DNA of 13,136 nucleotides from an uncultured Verrucomicrobiae bacterium (GTDB lineage Bacteria; Verrucomicrobiota; Verrucomicrobiia; Verrucomicrobiales; DEV007). The first letter of the stretch is position 1, and each line of letters opens with the position of its first letter. Location: positions 1-13,136 of the forward strand of contig CALDKL010000378.1 in NCBI GenBank assembly GCA_937898895.1, read 5' to 3'. The translations under genes were made by a program, and so were the position numbers. Positions 1-7,105 of the stretch are shown here, in pieces. The notes under the pieces are model-generated. The model was not told where the DNA came from, made no database searches, and worked only from the letters and a program-made list of their open reading frames with translations.

Positions 1-4
1 CCGC

Positions 5-103
5 CGAGGCTTGGGAAAGCCTCGTTCCCAGTGAGGAACCCCGCCGCGTTTCCCTTTACGCGAACTTCGCGGAATCAGGGAGGGGTGCTTTCCCAAGCGC
101 CCC
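5..103. repeat. Paired inverted palindromes, REPIN-like
   Basis: Two small hairpins share a 12-nt core in opposite orientations. The left one has an 8-bp stem (5-12 with 17-24) and loop GGGA; its core GCTTGGGAAAGC is at 9-20. The right one has a 9-bp stem (82-90 with 95-103, one T-G wobble) and loop TCCC; its core GCTTTCCCAAGC at 87-98 is the exact reverse complement of the first. Smaller hairpins lie between them (24-28/35-39 and 59-63/67-71). Two inverted palindromes about 100 nt apart in non-coding DNA is the layout of REP doublets (REPINs). Whether it is a dispersed family cannot be judged from one copy. No T-run follows either stem, so a classical terminator is less likely. Confidence 0.5.
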
Positions 104-107
104 CCAC

Positions 108-147
108 CCTTCCAGACTCCCCCTTCCAGCCACCCCTTCCGGCCACC
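108..147. repeat. Three near-tandem 13-14 nt repeats, G-rich on minus strand
   Basis: Three adjacent units begin with CCTTCC: 108-121 (diverged, 14 nt), 122-134 (CCTTCCAGCCACC) and 135-147 (CCTTCCGGCCACC). The last two differ at one base. On the minus strand this is a run of G-tracts just beyond the sulfatase stop codon, so it would lie in the 3' untranslated part of that transcript. Quadruplex-type folding is conceivable, but the loops of about 9 nt are longer than the classical pattern. Confidence 0.5.
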
Positions 148-185
148 CATGCTCCACAAACAGGAGTCGAGAACGGCGGATTGGC

Positions 186-1730
186 TCAGTTCGGCCTCGC
201 TACTGGTTTCCCGACGGTTCCCTTCTTTGCCTTCTCCTCCGGCGGGACCAACCCGTCCTCCGGCTGATCCCACATCCGCCACGGATCGTCGTATTTGCGC
301 ATTTGCTCGAGAAGGAGCCCCTTCATCTCCGCGAGCTTTTCCGCACAGTCCGGATCCTCCGCGAGGTCGCGCTGATTGGCGGCAGGAGCAACGCCCGTGA
401 GAGCCACCACGGAAGGATCGTGATGTTGTGTCAGGAATTCATCGGGATTCTCCGCGAGATTGAAAAGCTGGTTCTCATGCACCGTCCCATCGAGCACGTC
501 AACCTGGATCAGTTTCCAGCCTCCCTTCCATACGGTGCGCATCCCTGGCTTGGTACCGCCATTGTAGACGCCGTAGAGCGTGTCGCGGATCGCCTTCGTT
601 TCACCCGTGAGAACCGATTTGAAACTGATCCCTTCGTTTGTCGGCGGCGCTTCGATCCCCGCGAGATCACAGAGCGTCGCGAGCGTGTCGAGCAGGTAGA
701 TATTCCCCTCGGCGCGTTTGCCCGCCGAGATGCCCGGTCCCCGGACAAGATATGGCACGCGCCAGGAGTGCTCGTAGAGATTCTGCTTGCCCATCAGGGC
801 ATGTCTCCCGATGGCGATGCCGTGATCAGAGGTATAAAAGACATAGGTGTTCTCCAACTCGCCCATCTCCTCGAGTCGGGCAAGGACACGTCCGATCTGA
901 ATGTCGATGTTTTCGACACAGGCGTATTCGCGACCGACTTCGTTGCGGATCGTGACGGGGTCGCGCTTCTTCCAGACGCCGCTCACCGCGACCTCGTCGC
1001 GCAAATCAGGGTGGCCGTGGGGAAAGGGATACTCCGGCAACCAGTTGCGAGGCAAGGCCGGAGCCCTCGGGTTGGCGGGAGGCAGGGTGGATTCGTCGGC
1101 GTGATTCGTGGCCCCGTATCTGGCGAGCAGTTCCGGCGTGCCGTCGCGGGTATCGTGGGGGTGAGAAAAGCCGAAGTAGATGAAGAACGGATCGGCGTCC
1201 TTCGTTTCCTCACGCGTTCTCAGGTAGGCGAGGACCTGTTCGGCATGCCAGGCGCTGCCCGACTCGGCATCGCCGCCGCGTTTTGAGGCATCGCGGCGCA
1301 CGGTGAATTCCCGATTCGCCGCCTCGTAACTGTTGCCCTGTTTGCAAGTGCGCATCGTGTCGTACCCGGCGCGATTGAAAACGGCGGGAATGGTTTCCTT
1401 TTCGAGATTCGGCGGGCAGTGTGTTTTTGCGAGTGGTCCGATGGGCAGATGCCAGATCGTGCGTCCCGACATGATCATGTGCCGCGACGGAGTGCAGACC
1501 GCTCCCACAAATCCCCCCATGTGACAGGCCCGGTCCACCACGATGCCTTCGGCAGCGATCCGGTCGAGATTCGGTGTCGTCAGGGACGAAGACGGATCGT
1601 AGATCTTGAGATCGAACGGAGCCTGGTCGTCGACGAGGATAAAGAGAAAGTTGGGGCACCTTCCGGCTCCCTCGGCGAGCGACAGGAACGCAGGGAAGAG
1701 AGCGAAGAAGAGAATGCGGAAACGTTTCAT
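186..1730 (-). CDS. Secreted type I (formylglycine) sulfatase
   Basis: The product is a 514-residue arylsulfatase-type enzyme of the alkaline phosphatase superfamily that hydrolyses sulfate esters, with sugars or polysaccharides the usual substrates in PVC bacteria. A Sec signal peptide covers about residues 1-22. The N-terminal metal site is Asp34-Asp35. The signature CTPSR is at 79-83, with Cys79 the residue converted to formylglycine. The usual LTG end of the signature reads MSG here. Further active-site elements are SHPHD (189-193), SDHG (Asp302, His303) and GKQNLYE (Lys315). The length is normal for the family. The ATG start gives the complete signal peptide, with no clear Shine-Dalgarno. 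The gene lies 60 nt downstream of the DUF218 gene on the same strand, so the two may be co-transcribed. The substrate cannot be told from sequence alone, and an anaerobic-type or Cys-type maturase is not in the window. Confidence 0.93.
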   Translation of the reverse strand: MKRFRILFFALFPAFLSLAEGAGRCPNFLFILVDDQAPFDLKIYDPSSSLTTPNLDRIAAEGIVVDRACHMGGFVGAVCTPSRHMIMSGRTIWHLPIGPLAKTHCPPNLEKETIPAVFNRAGYDTMRTCKQGNSYEAANREFTVRRDASKRGGDAESGSAWHAEQVLAYLRTREETKDADPFFIYFGFSHPHDTRDGTPELLARYGATNHADESTLPPANPRAPALPRNWLPEYPFPHGHPDLRDEVAVSGVWKKRDPVTIRNEVGREYACVENIDIQIGRVLARLEEMGELENTYVFYTSDHGIAIGRHALMGKQNLYEHSWRVPYLVRGPGISAGKRAEGNIYLLDTLATLCDLAGIEAPPTNEGISFKSVLTGETKAIRDTLYGVYNGGTKPGMRTVWKGGWKLIQVDVLDGTVHENQLFNLAENPDEFLTQHHDPSVVALTGVAPAANQRDLAEDPDCAEKLAEMKGLLLEQMRKYDDPWRMWDQPEDGLVPPEEKAKKGTVGKPVARPN

Positions 1731-1790
1731 CTCAGGAGATCGTATGGGAGGGACGGCAATGGGGAAAAGAAGAATCGTCCGTATCCTCCC

Positions 1791-2609
1791 TCAAAAAATC
1801 CGCCCGAGAAACTCCCACATTGCGGCCTGCACATCGCGAAACCCACGGCCCTGGGGCACGAGATACATGGGAGAAAAGACCAGCGGACCCGAGCGGAAGT
1901 CGCACGGAACGGGAATCATTGCAAGCCTCTGCGACGCCGCTTCATCGAGAGCCCGCGGCAGGTGCGAGGCGGACGTACACAACCCGATCCGCTTCCACTC
2001 GGGATGTCTTTTTGCCAAGGCAGCCACCGCAGCCAGTTCCTCACGCGTGTTGCGCGGCTCGGATACCTCGACGATGCGATCGGCAGAAATGCCCATGGCC
2101 TGCCAGAGCAGCGAAGTCTCCCGCGAAAGAAACCGCTCGGCCTCGTCCTCGGTGATCGAGCGGCCAGTGGTCATGAGCGTGTTGACGAGACCTTCCCTGA
2201 AAAGCACCACCGGACGGGTGACGCGGTCGCCGTGGTTTCCCAGGGCCGCCCGTCCGCCAGGGGACTGTGCGGTGCCGCCCCCCAGCACGACGAGCAGGTC
2301 GATCGGAGCCTCCGGCTGTTCCCTTTCGTAGAAGGGTTGTTCGAGAAAGCGCAGCAGCCACACGCCGAGATACGGACTGCCCGCCAGGGAGAAGGCCACA
2401 AAGAGGGCGGCAGCCACCCCTCGGATGCGTTTGGGCAAATCCGGCCAAACCATCGCCACAAACAGGACAAGCCAGAGCATCCCGGCTGGCATCAGGAGGT
2501 GGGCGACGACCTTCCTGGCAATGAGCCAGTCGCCGCTCAGGGTGACGAGCAGAACGACAAGAAGAAACGATCCCCAGATCGGTCGGAGGCGGCACAAACG
2601 GGATTTCAT
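1791..2609 (-). CDS. YdcF/ElyC-type DUF218 membrane protein
   Basis: From the ATG at 2609 the protein has 272 residues. Three hydrophobic segments (about 12-29, 35-55 and 63-80) come first. A DUF218 domain follows: VVLGGG near 107-112, a TTGR turn at 147-150, an NTREE element at 187-191 and TSASHLPRA at 212-220. These match the conserved glycine-rich strand, acidic/Asn and Ser-His-Arg motifs of the YdcF/SanA/ElyC family. Characterised relatives act in cell-envelope or peptidoglycan-precursor homeostasis; the biochemical reaction is not firmly known. The open frame can be extended 27 nt to a TTG at 2636. I chose the ATG because a TTG is rarer and the added residues look non-descript; neither has a Shine-Dalgarno. 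The gene is divergent from the PQQ-like gene and upstream of the sulfatase. Confidence 0.85.
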   Translation of the reverse strand: MKSRLCRLRPIWGSFLLVVLLVTLSGDWLIARKVVAHLLMPAGMLWLVLFVAMVWPDLPKRIRGVAAALFVAFSLAGSPYLGVWLLRFLEQPFYEREQPEAPIDLLVVLGGGTAQSPGGRAALGNHGDRVTRPVVLFREGLVNTLMTTGRSITEDEAERFLSRETSLLWQAMGISADRIVEVSEPRNTREELAAVAALAKRHPEWKRIGLCTSASHLPRALDEAASQRLAMIPVPCDFRSGPLVFSPMYLVPQGRGFRDVQAAMWEFLGRIF

Positions 2610-2657
2610 ACAAAAAACGGAGGGAACGGACTCCAATACGGGAGGACCGAAAGAGAG

Positions 2658-2686
2658 TTTACATCGAAAGCGAAATTCGCTACATC
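2658..2686 (+). promoter_or_regulatory. Possible promoter with embedded palindrome
   Basis: TTTACA (2658-2663) resembles a -35 box (5 of 6) and TACATC (2681-2686) is a poor -10 (3 of 6), with 17 nt between them. A perfect 13-nt palindrome, AGCGAA-A-TTCGCT (2669-2681), fills most of the spacer, where a repressor would block polymerase. The -10 ends only 6 nt before the ATG at 2693, so a transcript from it would be nearly leaderless, which fits the absence of a Shine-Dalgarno. The region is divergent, so the palindrome could also affect the minus-strand genes. Confidence 0.3.
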
Positions 2687-2692
2687 CATCCC

Positions 2693-4024
2693 ATGATCCG
2701 GTCGGTCTTTTTCCTTGGACTCGCCCTTTTCACGAGTTTCGCGGCAGCTCCCACCTCCGCAGAGACCAAGAACTGGCCCCAATACCGCGGCGCCGCTTCA
2801 GACGGACTCGGCGAAGGCGAGACCCTTCCCGAAACCTGGAGTGAAACCGAAAATGTCGTCTGGCGGACGAAGCTCCCCGGCTGGGGATGGTCGTCACCCA
2901 TTGTCTGGGGTGACCGGATCTTCACCACCTCCGCCGCAGGAAAGACGGAATTGCCGACACCGCATGTAGGAGGCTATCCGGGAGGTCATGTCGGAACGGA
3001 CGAAGAACATCGCTGGCTCGTTCACTCGGTCGACTACGAGACAGGAACGATTCTCTGGGAGTTCGAGGCCCATCGGGGACCACCCCCCAAGGCACGACAC
3101 CCCCGCAATTCCTATGCCTCCGAGACACCGGTAACCGACGGGGAGCGGATCTATGCATGGTTCGCGAACATCGGGCTATTCTGTCTCGATTTCACCTGCC
3201 GGAAGCTATGGGAGCGACGCTGGCCCGCATATTCGATGCGCGACGAATGGAACACCGGCACCTCTCCCGTGCTGCACGGCGACCGACTTTTTATTCAGAA
3301 TGACAATGAGGAGGAATCCTGGATCGAATGCCTCGACAAACACACCGGAAAAACGCTCTGGCACGTTGCTCGCGACGAACGAAGCACCTGGTCGACTCCC
3401 TACTACTGGCAGAGCGGCCCACGTGATGAACTGATCACGATTGGGACAAACCGTATCCGCTCCTACGATCCCGAGAATGGAACCCTTCATTGGGAACTGT
3501 CAGGGTCATCGGGACTTGTCAGTCTCATGCCCGTGGCAAAGAATGGGCTCCTCTACGTGGGGGCCGGTTACCACTATGGCCCCCTCTACGCAATCCATCC
3601 CGGAGCAAAGGGAGACATCTCGTTGAAAAACGGAGCGACAAACAACGAATTTGTTGCCTGGTCACAGCGTCGCGGCTCGAGTATCCACCCTTGCTACCTC
3701 GTCAGCGGAGAGCGTCTTTTTGTTTGCTACGATTCGGGGCTCTTCGCCTGCTACCATGCAAAGACCGGCGCGGAGATCCTTCCCAAGACACGGCTCGACA
3801 CGAAGGGCGGCCGCTTCTACGCCTCTCCCTGGTCATACAACGGAAAGGTATTTCTACTCAACGAAAACGGCGACACCTGGGTGATCGAGGACGCTCCAGC
3901 ATACAAACTCATCCGCAAAAACTCCGTCGGTGACGTAACATGGGCCACTCCGGCAATCGCGCACGGCAGCCTTTTCCTCCGAACCTATTCGTGGCTTTTC
4001 CGAATTCAGGAGAGAATGGAATGA
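2693..4024 (+). CDS. Secreted PQQ-like beta-propeller protein (BamB-like repeats)
   Basis: The 443-residue product has a Sec signal peptide (about 1-23), then NWPQYRG at 27-33. This opening is typical of the exported PQQ-like (BamB-related) propeller proteins abundant in Planctomycetota and Verrucomicrobiota. Repeated strand patterns follow, such as SSPIVWGDRIF, ETPVTDGERIYAWF, TSPVLHGDRLF and ATPAIAHGSLF, each ending a propeller blade, together with W-rich elements such as GTILWEFEA and GKTLWHV. No haem c motif is present. Relatives with this fold serve either as protein-interaction scaffolds or as quinoprotein-like enzymes. The PQQ-binding and metal residues of true alcohol dehydrogenases are not evident, so catalysis should not be assumed. 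The stop codon overlaps the start of the next gene (ATGA), indicating translational coupling. Confidence 0.9.
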   Translation: MIRSVFFLGLALFTSFAAAPTSAETKNWPQYRGAASDGLGEGETLPETWSETENVVWRTKLPGWGWSSPIVWGDRIFTTSAAGKTELPTPHVGGYPGGHVGTDEEHRWLVHSVDYETGTILWEFEAHRGPPPKARHPRNSYASETPVTDGERIYAWFANIGLFCLDFTCRKLWERRWPAYSMRDEWNTGTSPVLHGDRLFIQNDNEEESWIECLDKHTGKTLWHVARDERSTWSTPYYWQSGPRDELITIGTNRIRSYDPENGTLHWELSGSSGLVSLMPVAKNGLLYVGAGYHYGPLYAIHPGAKGDISLKNGATNNEFVAWSQRRGSSIHPCYLVSGERLFVCYDSGLFACYHAKTGAEILPKTRLDTKGGRFYASPWSYNGKVFLLNENGDTWVIEDAPAYKLIRKNSVGDVTWATPAIAHGSLFLRTYSWLFRIQERME

Positions 4025-4611
4025 AGACTTACCTTTCCGCATTGCTCCTGACATTTGCGCCATTCCTTCGAGCGATCGATTCGCCGACCCCTGATCACGG
4101 CGTTCAGGCGGTTCGTGAAATGGTAAGAGGGGACAGCGGAAAATGGAACGACTCTCCCATTCTCCAAGTGATCCCCCCGCCGACAAACAGGCCTCCGGGA
4201 ATGAACCTCGACACCTGGGCCGATACGCTTCGTGAGATCCCGATGAAACTGCAAACGGGCAAGGACGTCTGGCTACTCTTCCGCTCTCGTCAATTGGATG
4301 ACAATGACCGCGTCTGGGTCGAATCGATCCAACGTAGCGGGGAAAATATTACCGTGAGGATGCACGAGGCAGTCTGGCAGGGGAATTATTTCAAGACCTT
4401 CACCTACTACGCCGTCCTTGGGGTGAATCTCGGTCGTATCCCCGCAGGCAACTACTCCGTAGCGTGGATCGTCGAGCCATTCACGTTCACAAAACTCAAC
4501 GGTGACGGTCGCCCTTTCCGCCGGGATGGCACGCCACAAGGTTGGCCGAAGGATGCCACACCTACCCATGCGGAGACGGTGAAACTCCAGACGAAACTTT
4601 CGATCCAATGA
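4021..4611 (+). CDS. Small secreted protein of unknown function
   Basis: I do not recognise this 196-residue protein. The ATG at 4021 overlaps the preceding TGA by 4 nt and has AGGAG at 4008-4012, the only good Shine-Dalgarno in the window. An upstream in-frame ATG at 3940 lies well inside the PQQ-like gene and is unlikely. A signal peptide covers about 1-18 (ends FLRA). The mature part is rich in beta-strand patterns and aromatic residues (VWLLFRSRQ, VRMHEAVWQ, YYAVLGVNLG, GNYSVAWIVEP), suggesting a single small beta-sandwich. There are no cysteines in the mature part and no lipobox. The tight coupling suggests it works with the PQQ-like propeller, for example as an accessory or binding partner. 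Confidence 0.85.
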   Translation: MKTYLSALLLTFAPFLRAIDSPTPDHGVQAVREMVRGDSGKWNDSPILQVIPPPTNRPPGMNLDTWADTLREIPMKLQTGKDVWLLFRSRQLDDNDRVWVESIQRSGENITVRMHEAVWQGNYFKTFTYYAVLGVNLGRIPAGNYSVAWIVEPFTFTKLNGDGRPFRRDGTPQGWPKDATPTHAETVKLQTKLSIQ

Positions 4612-4724
4612 GTTGCAAAAAGAATTTTTTCACATCGGTGAACCATTTCCGCAAAGATGCCCACATTCCCCAATAGCCTTCCCGAAGTTGGGAAGCCGAT
4701 TTCCTCAGCCCCTTCCCAACCCCC
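4612..4724 (+). promoter_or_regulatory. Leader of the sigma operon with two competing hairpins
   Basis: Stem A pairs CTTCCC (4678-4683) with GGGAAG (4690-4695), loop 6 nt. Stem B pairs GTTGGGAAG (4687-4695) with CTTCCCAAC (4712-4720), a perfect 9-bp stem with a 16-nt loop. Both use 4690-4695, so only one can form at a time. Stem B ends 4 nt before the TTG start of the sigma gene and could hide the ribosome landing site. No Shine-Dalgarno and no convincing ECF -35 (GGAAC type) or housekeeping promoter was found. The first part (4617-4631) is A/T-rich. Confidence 0.4.
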
Positions 4725-5234
4725 TTGCAAGCCATCGACCAGCAGCAATCCGATTTCGAGCGACTCTTCCGGGAGGCGGCGGAGGATCTGACGCGCTATT
4801 TCACGCGCCGTCACGGAGACGGCAGCGAGGCTCCGCAGGATCTCGTCCAGGAGACCTTTCTCGAAATGGCGCGTGGCCTCAACCGGGGTGGAAAACCCCG
4901 TTCGCTGAGGGCCTATCTCTTCGGCATCGCCCGGCACGTCAGTCAGGCGGCGTGGAAGCGGCGGGATCGGGAGCAGCAACAGCGGTCTGATGCGGGCGTG
5001 GAGATAGCAGTGGCCCTGGCCCCGGATCCCCGGATTGAGACCGCCAGGGAAATCATCGAATCCCTTCCGACCCTCCAGCGCGAGATCCTCGAACTGCGCT
5101 TCACCCAACAACTCGCTTACGCCGAAATCGCCGAAGCTCTCGGCATCCCTGTGGGAACGGTGCGATCCCGTCTCCATCATGCCATCTCGATGGTACGCGA
5201 AAAGATTGCGCTCGAAGACACCTCTGTATCCTGA
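4725..5234 (+). CDS. ECF-type RNA polymerase sigma factor
   Basis: The 169-residue protein has only regions 2 and 4, the build of an extracytoplasmic-function sigma factor. Region 2 spans about 10-84, with the core-binding element DLVQETFL (39-46) and the -10-recognition helix SLRAYLFGIARH (60-71). Region 4 spans about 110-160: SLPTLQREILELRF, then a helix-turn-helix AYAEIAEALGIPVGTVRSRL (131-150) for -35 recognition. The start is a TTG, the only reasonable one: an in-frame TAG at 4674 lies upstream with no ATG or GTG between, and the next ATG would delete half of region 2. It probably directs transcription of its own operon, held off by the anti-sigma-like protein encoded 3 nt downstream. 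The exact ECF group is not assigned. Confidence 0.92.
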   Translation: MQAIDQQQSDFERLFREAAEDLTRYFTRRHGDGSEAPQDLVQETFLEMARGLNRGGKPRSLRAYLFGIARHVSQAAWKRRDREQQQRSDAGVEIAVALAPDPRIETAREIIESLPTLQREILELRFTQQLAYAEIAEALGIPVGTVRSRLHHAISMVREKIALEDTSVS

Positions 5235-5237
5235 ACC

Positions 5238-5678
5238 ATGACCGCGAAACAACTCGAATCCCTCCTCATTGACGAAGCCCTCGGAGAGCTGTCCGAGGAA
5301 GCCTCGGCCTTGCTCGATGACTGGCTCCTCCATGTGCCCGAGAGTCGTGCCGCAGCCGATCAGATCCGCCACGCCGTCGCCCTCACCGGAACCGCCGTCG
5401 CCGCTCGGCCCCTCGACCTGAAGTCGCTCGAACCTGCGGTCACTCCCTTGACCAAAGGCCGCCTTCCCCTGGTCCTGCGCCGCGCCGCAGCCATTGCCCT
5501 GCTGTGCCTGGCCCTGGGCGTGGGATTTCAGGCGGGAAAAGAAAGTGCACCATCCAGTCATCAGGGAAGATCGACTGCTGCCCTGCAAACGGAGCGAGTG
5601 CCCTCGCCATGGGCACGGTATCGAGTCGATGAAAACGGCCGCCTTGCGGTGGTCCTTCCCAGTACACCCGATGCCTGA
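5238..5678 (+). CDS. Single-pass anti-sigma-like protein
   Basis: This 146-residue protein is encoded 3 nt after the ECF sigma gene, the usual place of a cognate anti-sigma factor. Residues 1-60 are a helical cytoplasmic part that opens TAKQLESLLIDEALGELSEE, similar in character to the sigma-binding N-termini of anti-sigma factors. There is no HxxxCxxC zinc motif. One transmembrane helix (about 82-98) is flanked by Arg-Arg at 81-82, placing the N-terminus inside. About 48 residues follow outside and end RLAVVLPSTPDA. The periplasmic part is too short to be an elaborate sensor, so the lipoprotein encoded next could supply sensing; this is inference. The call rests on position, topology and size rather than on a strong family motif. 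Confidence 0.72.
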   Translation: MTAKQLESLLIDEALGELSEEASALLDDWLLHVPESRAAADQIRHAVALTGTAVAARPLDLKSLEPAVTPLTKGRLPLVLRRAAAIALLCLALGVGFQAGKESAPSSHQGRSTAALQTERVPSPWARYRVDENGRLAVVLPSTPDA

Positions 5679-5698
5679 CAAATCCTGACACTGCCACC

Positions 5699-7105
5699 GT
5701 GAACAAGATCATTCAGACCATTGCCGCCGCACTCCTCCTGCTCCTCGTCGCCTGCCAGCCGAGAGAGTGCGCGGAATGGTCGCCTGACGGAAGCCGTGCC
5801 GCGATTCTCGCAGAGGACCAGATCTATTTCACGGACCCGCAGGGGAATCTCTCGAATCCGATCCCCGACCGCGACAGCGAACCGGGGCGGCTCCTCGTTC
5901 ATGCCTTCGACTGGCTTTCCGATGGATCCGGCCTGGTCCTCCATCGTGTCCGCATCGCCCCGCAGTGGGAGGAGATCGCCCCGCTTCTTCCCGAAGCCGA
6001 CGGCAAGCGCGTCGCGGAACTCGCCGCGAAGATGCCTTCCCTGCTCGAGGCCGCCGTAGTCCTGCACGGCGATGCAGATCGTGCCGAGCAACTCCTCGGA
6101 AAACTGATGCCGGGTGAGTTCCTCGCCATCGCCAATGCTCTGCGCCTCGCCCTCGCGAGGGATTCCGCCCCCGTTCGCCGTGCTCTGACCGATGCCCCTC
6201 GGGCGCTTGCATCCCTCGGATCAGAGAGCACTGACCTGGATGGATTCCTCCTGCACGAGCTGGTGGTGCTGCGTCCCGATTCGGCCCAGCCCGCCGAGGT
6301 GCTGGCTCGCGGATTGCGCGGCATTGACTCCCTCAAAGTTTCGCCGCAGCACTCCCTGGTAGCCTGCGCCTACCATACGGAGAATCCGCATCGTTTCGAT
6401 CTCATCGTCCACCCGCTTTCTCCGGGACCTGCCGTGACGGTTTCGCAGGGAATCGCGCGGGCCTACGACTGGACTCCCGAGGGCCATTCCCTCGTCTTTC
6501 TGTCGTCGATCTCGGAGAATTCCGGAGGTCTCGTCGAGATCGAACGTCGCCGGGTCGTCAATGACCAGGGCCAGATCAGTGATCCGCTGCCCGGCGGCGC
6601 TGGCGATGGAACGTTGGCCTACGCTGTCGTCGCATTCTCTCCTCGCCTCGCCGTCCTGCCGAACGGCGACGTCCTCTTTTCGAGTCACCCCGGCAACCTC
6701 CCGGCGGCGTCCGGAGATCTCGAAGAAAATCCGCGACTTTACCGACTCCCCGCCGATGGAGGAGATCCGATCGCCATTCCGACCGCAGAAGGATCGCTGC
6801 CGATGGATCTCGGATTCTTTGTCCCCTCGCCCGACGGGCGAAGGGCCATCGTGGTCGAGAGCGGCACCGATGCGGTGGCCCTTCTCGATCTCGAAAGCGG
6901 GCGGAGCGAGTTGATCTCCGAGCCGCACCCTCGATGGAAGACCCGCGTGATGCCCTCGTGGCGGAATGCGGAGGAGTTCGCCTACGCCGCCCTTGATCCA
7001 ACCTCCGGGCGAGTTGGTTGGAAATTTTGGAAAGACGGAAAGACCATCGACCTCAGCGAAACCTGGCCTGACAAAACCACCAACTCATTCCTCGAATACA
7101 AATGA
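5699..7105 (+). CDS. Lipoprotein with WD40/TolB-like beta-propeller repeats
   Basis: The 468-residue protein starts at a GTG. A lipoprotein signal ends in LVAC, with Cys19 the lipidation site and Gln at +2, which predicts outer-membrane sorting in most Gram-negative systems. Propeller-type repeats are visible as EWSPDGS (26-32), DWLSDGSGLVL, DWTPEGHSLVFLSS, PSPDGRRAIVVES and PSWRNAEEFAYAA. A helical insert (about 90-190, rich in Leu/Ala) interrupts the repeats and is unlike TolB itself. No catalytic motif was recognised. It lies 20 nt after the anti-sigma gene and its stop overlaps the start of the cytochrome gene by 4 nt (ATGA), so the products are probably made together. Possible roles are an envelope sensor for the sigma switch or a scaffold for the exported proteins downstream. 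Confidence 0.82.
   Translation: MNKIIQTIAAALLLLLVACQPRECAEWSPDGSRAAILAEDQIYFTDPQGNLSNPIPDRDSEPGRLLVHAFDWLSDGSGLVLHRVRIAPQWEEIAPLLPEADGKRVAELAAKMPSLLEAAVVLHGDADRAEQLLGKLMPGEFLAIANALRLALARDSAPVRRALTDAPRALASLGSESTDLDGFLLHELVVLRPDSAQPAEVLARGLRGIDSLKVSPQHSLVACAYHTENPHRFDLIVHPLSPGPAVTVSQGIARAYDWTPEGHSLVFLSSISENSGGLVEIERRRVVNDQGQISDPLPGGAGDGTLAYAVVAFSPRLAVLPNGDVLFSSHPGNLPAASGDLEENPRLYRLPADGGDPIAIPTAEGSLPMDLGFFVPSPDGRRAIVVESGTDAVALLDLESGRSELISEPHPRWKTRVMPSWRNAEEFAYAALDPTSGRVGWKFWKDGKTIDLSETWPDKTTNSFLEYK

Noticed and set aside
5..24. Rho-independent terminator for a gene to the left or for the sulfatase
   Set aside because: The stem is strong but no T-run follows on either strand, and an inverted second copy at 82-103 fits a repeat element better.
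31..267. 78-codon GTG-started frame at the left edge
   Set aside because: It runs through the hairpin and repeat region into the sulfatase antisense, and is Pro/Gly/Ser-rich without protein-like character.
303..1286. 327-codon plus-strand open frame inside the sulfatase gene
   Set aside because: The sulfatase on the other strand has all its active-site motifs; this is an antisense shadow.
1419..2696. 425-codon plus-strand open frame across the sulfatase start and the DUF218 gene
   Set aside because: The predicted protein is rich in Arg, Gln, Gly and His with no domain, and spans the intergenic gap between two supported genes.
4612..4724. Autoregulated ECF promoter (GGAAC-type -35)
   Set aside because: No GGAAC-like box with a properly spaced -10 was found upstream of the sigma gene.
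4452..5681. 409-codon minus-strand open frame across the sigma and anti-sigma genes
   Set aside because: It crosses two well-supported plus-strand genes and their spacer, and its composition is low-complexity (Gly/Arg/Glu-rich) without motifs.
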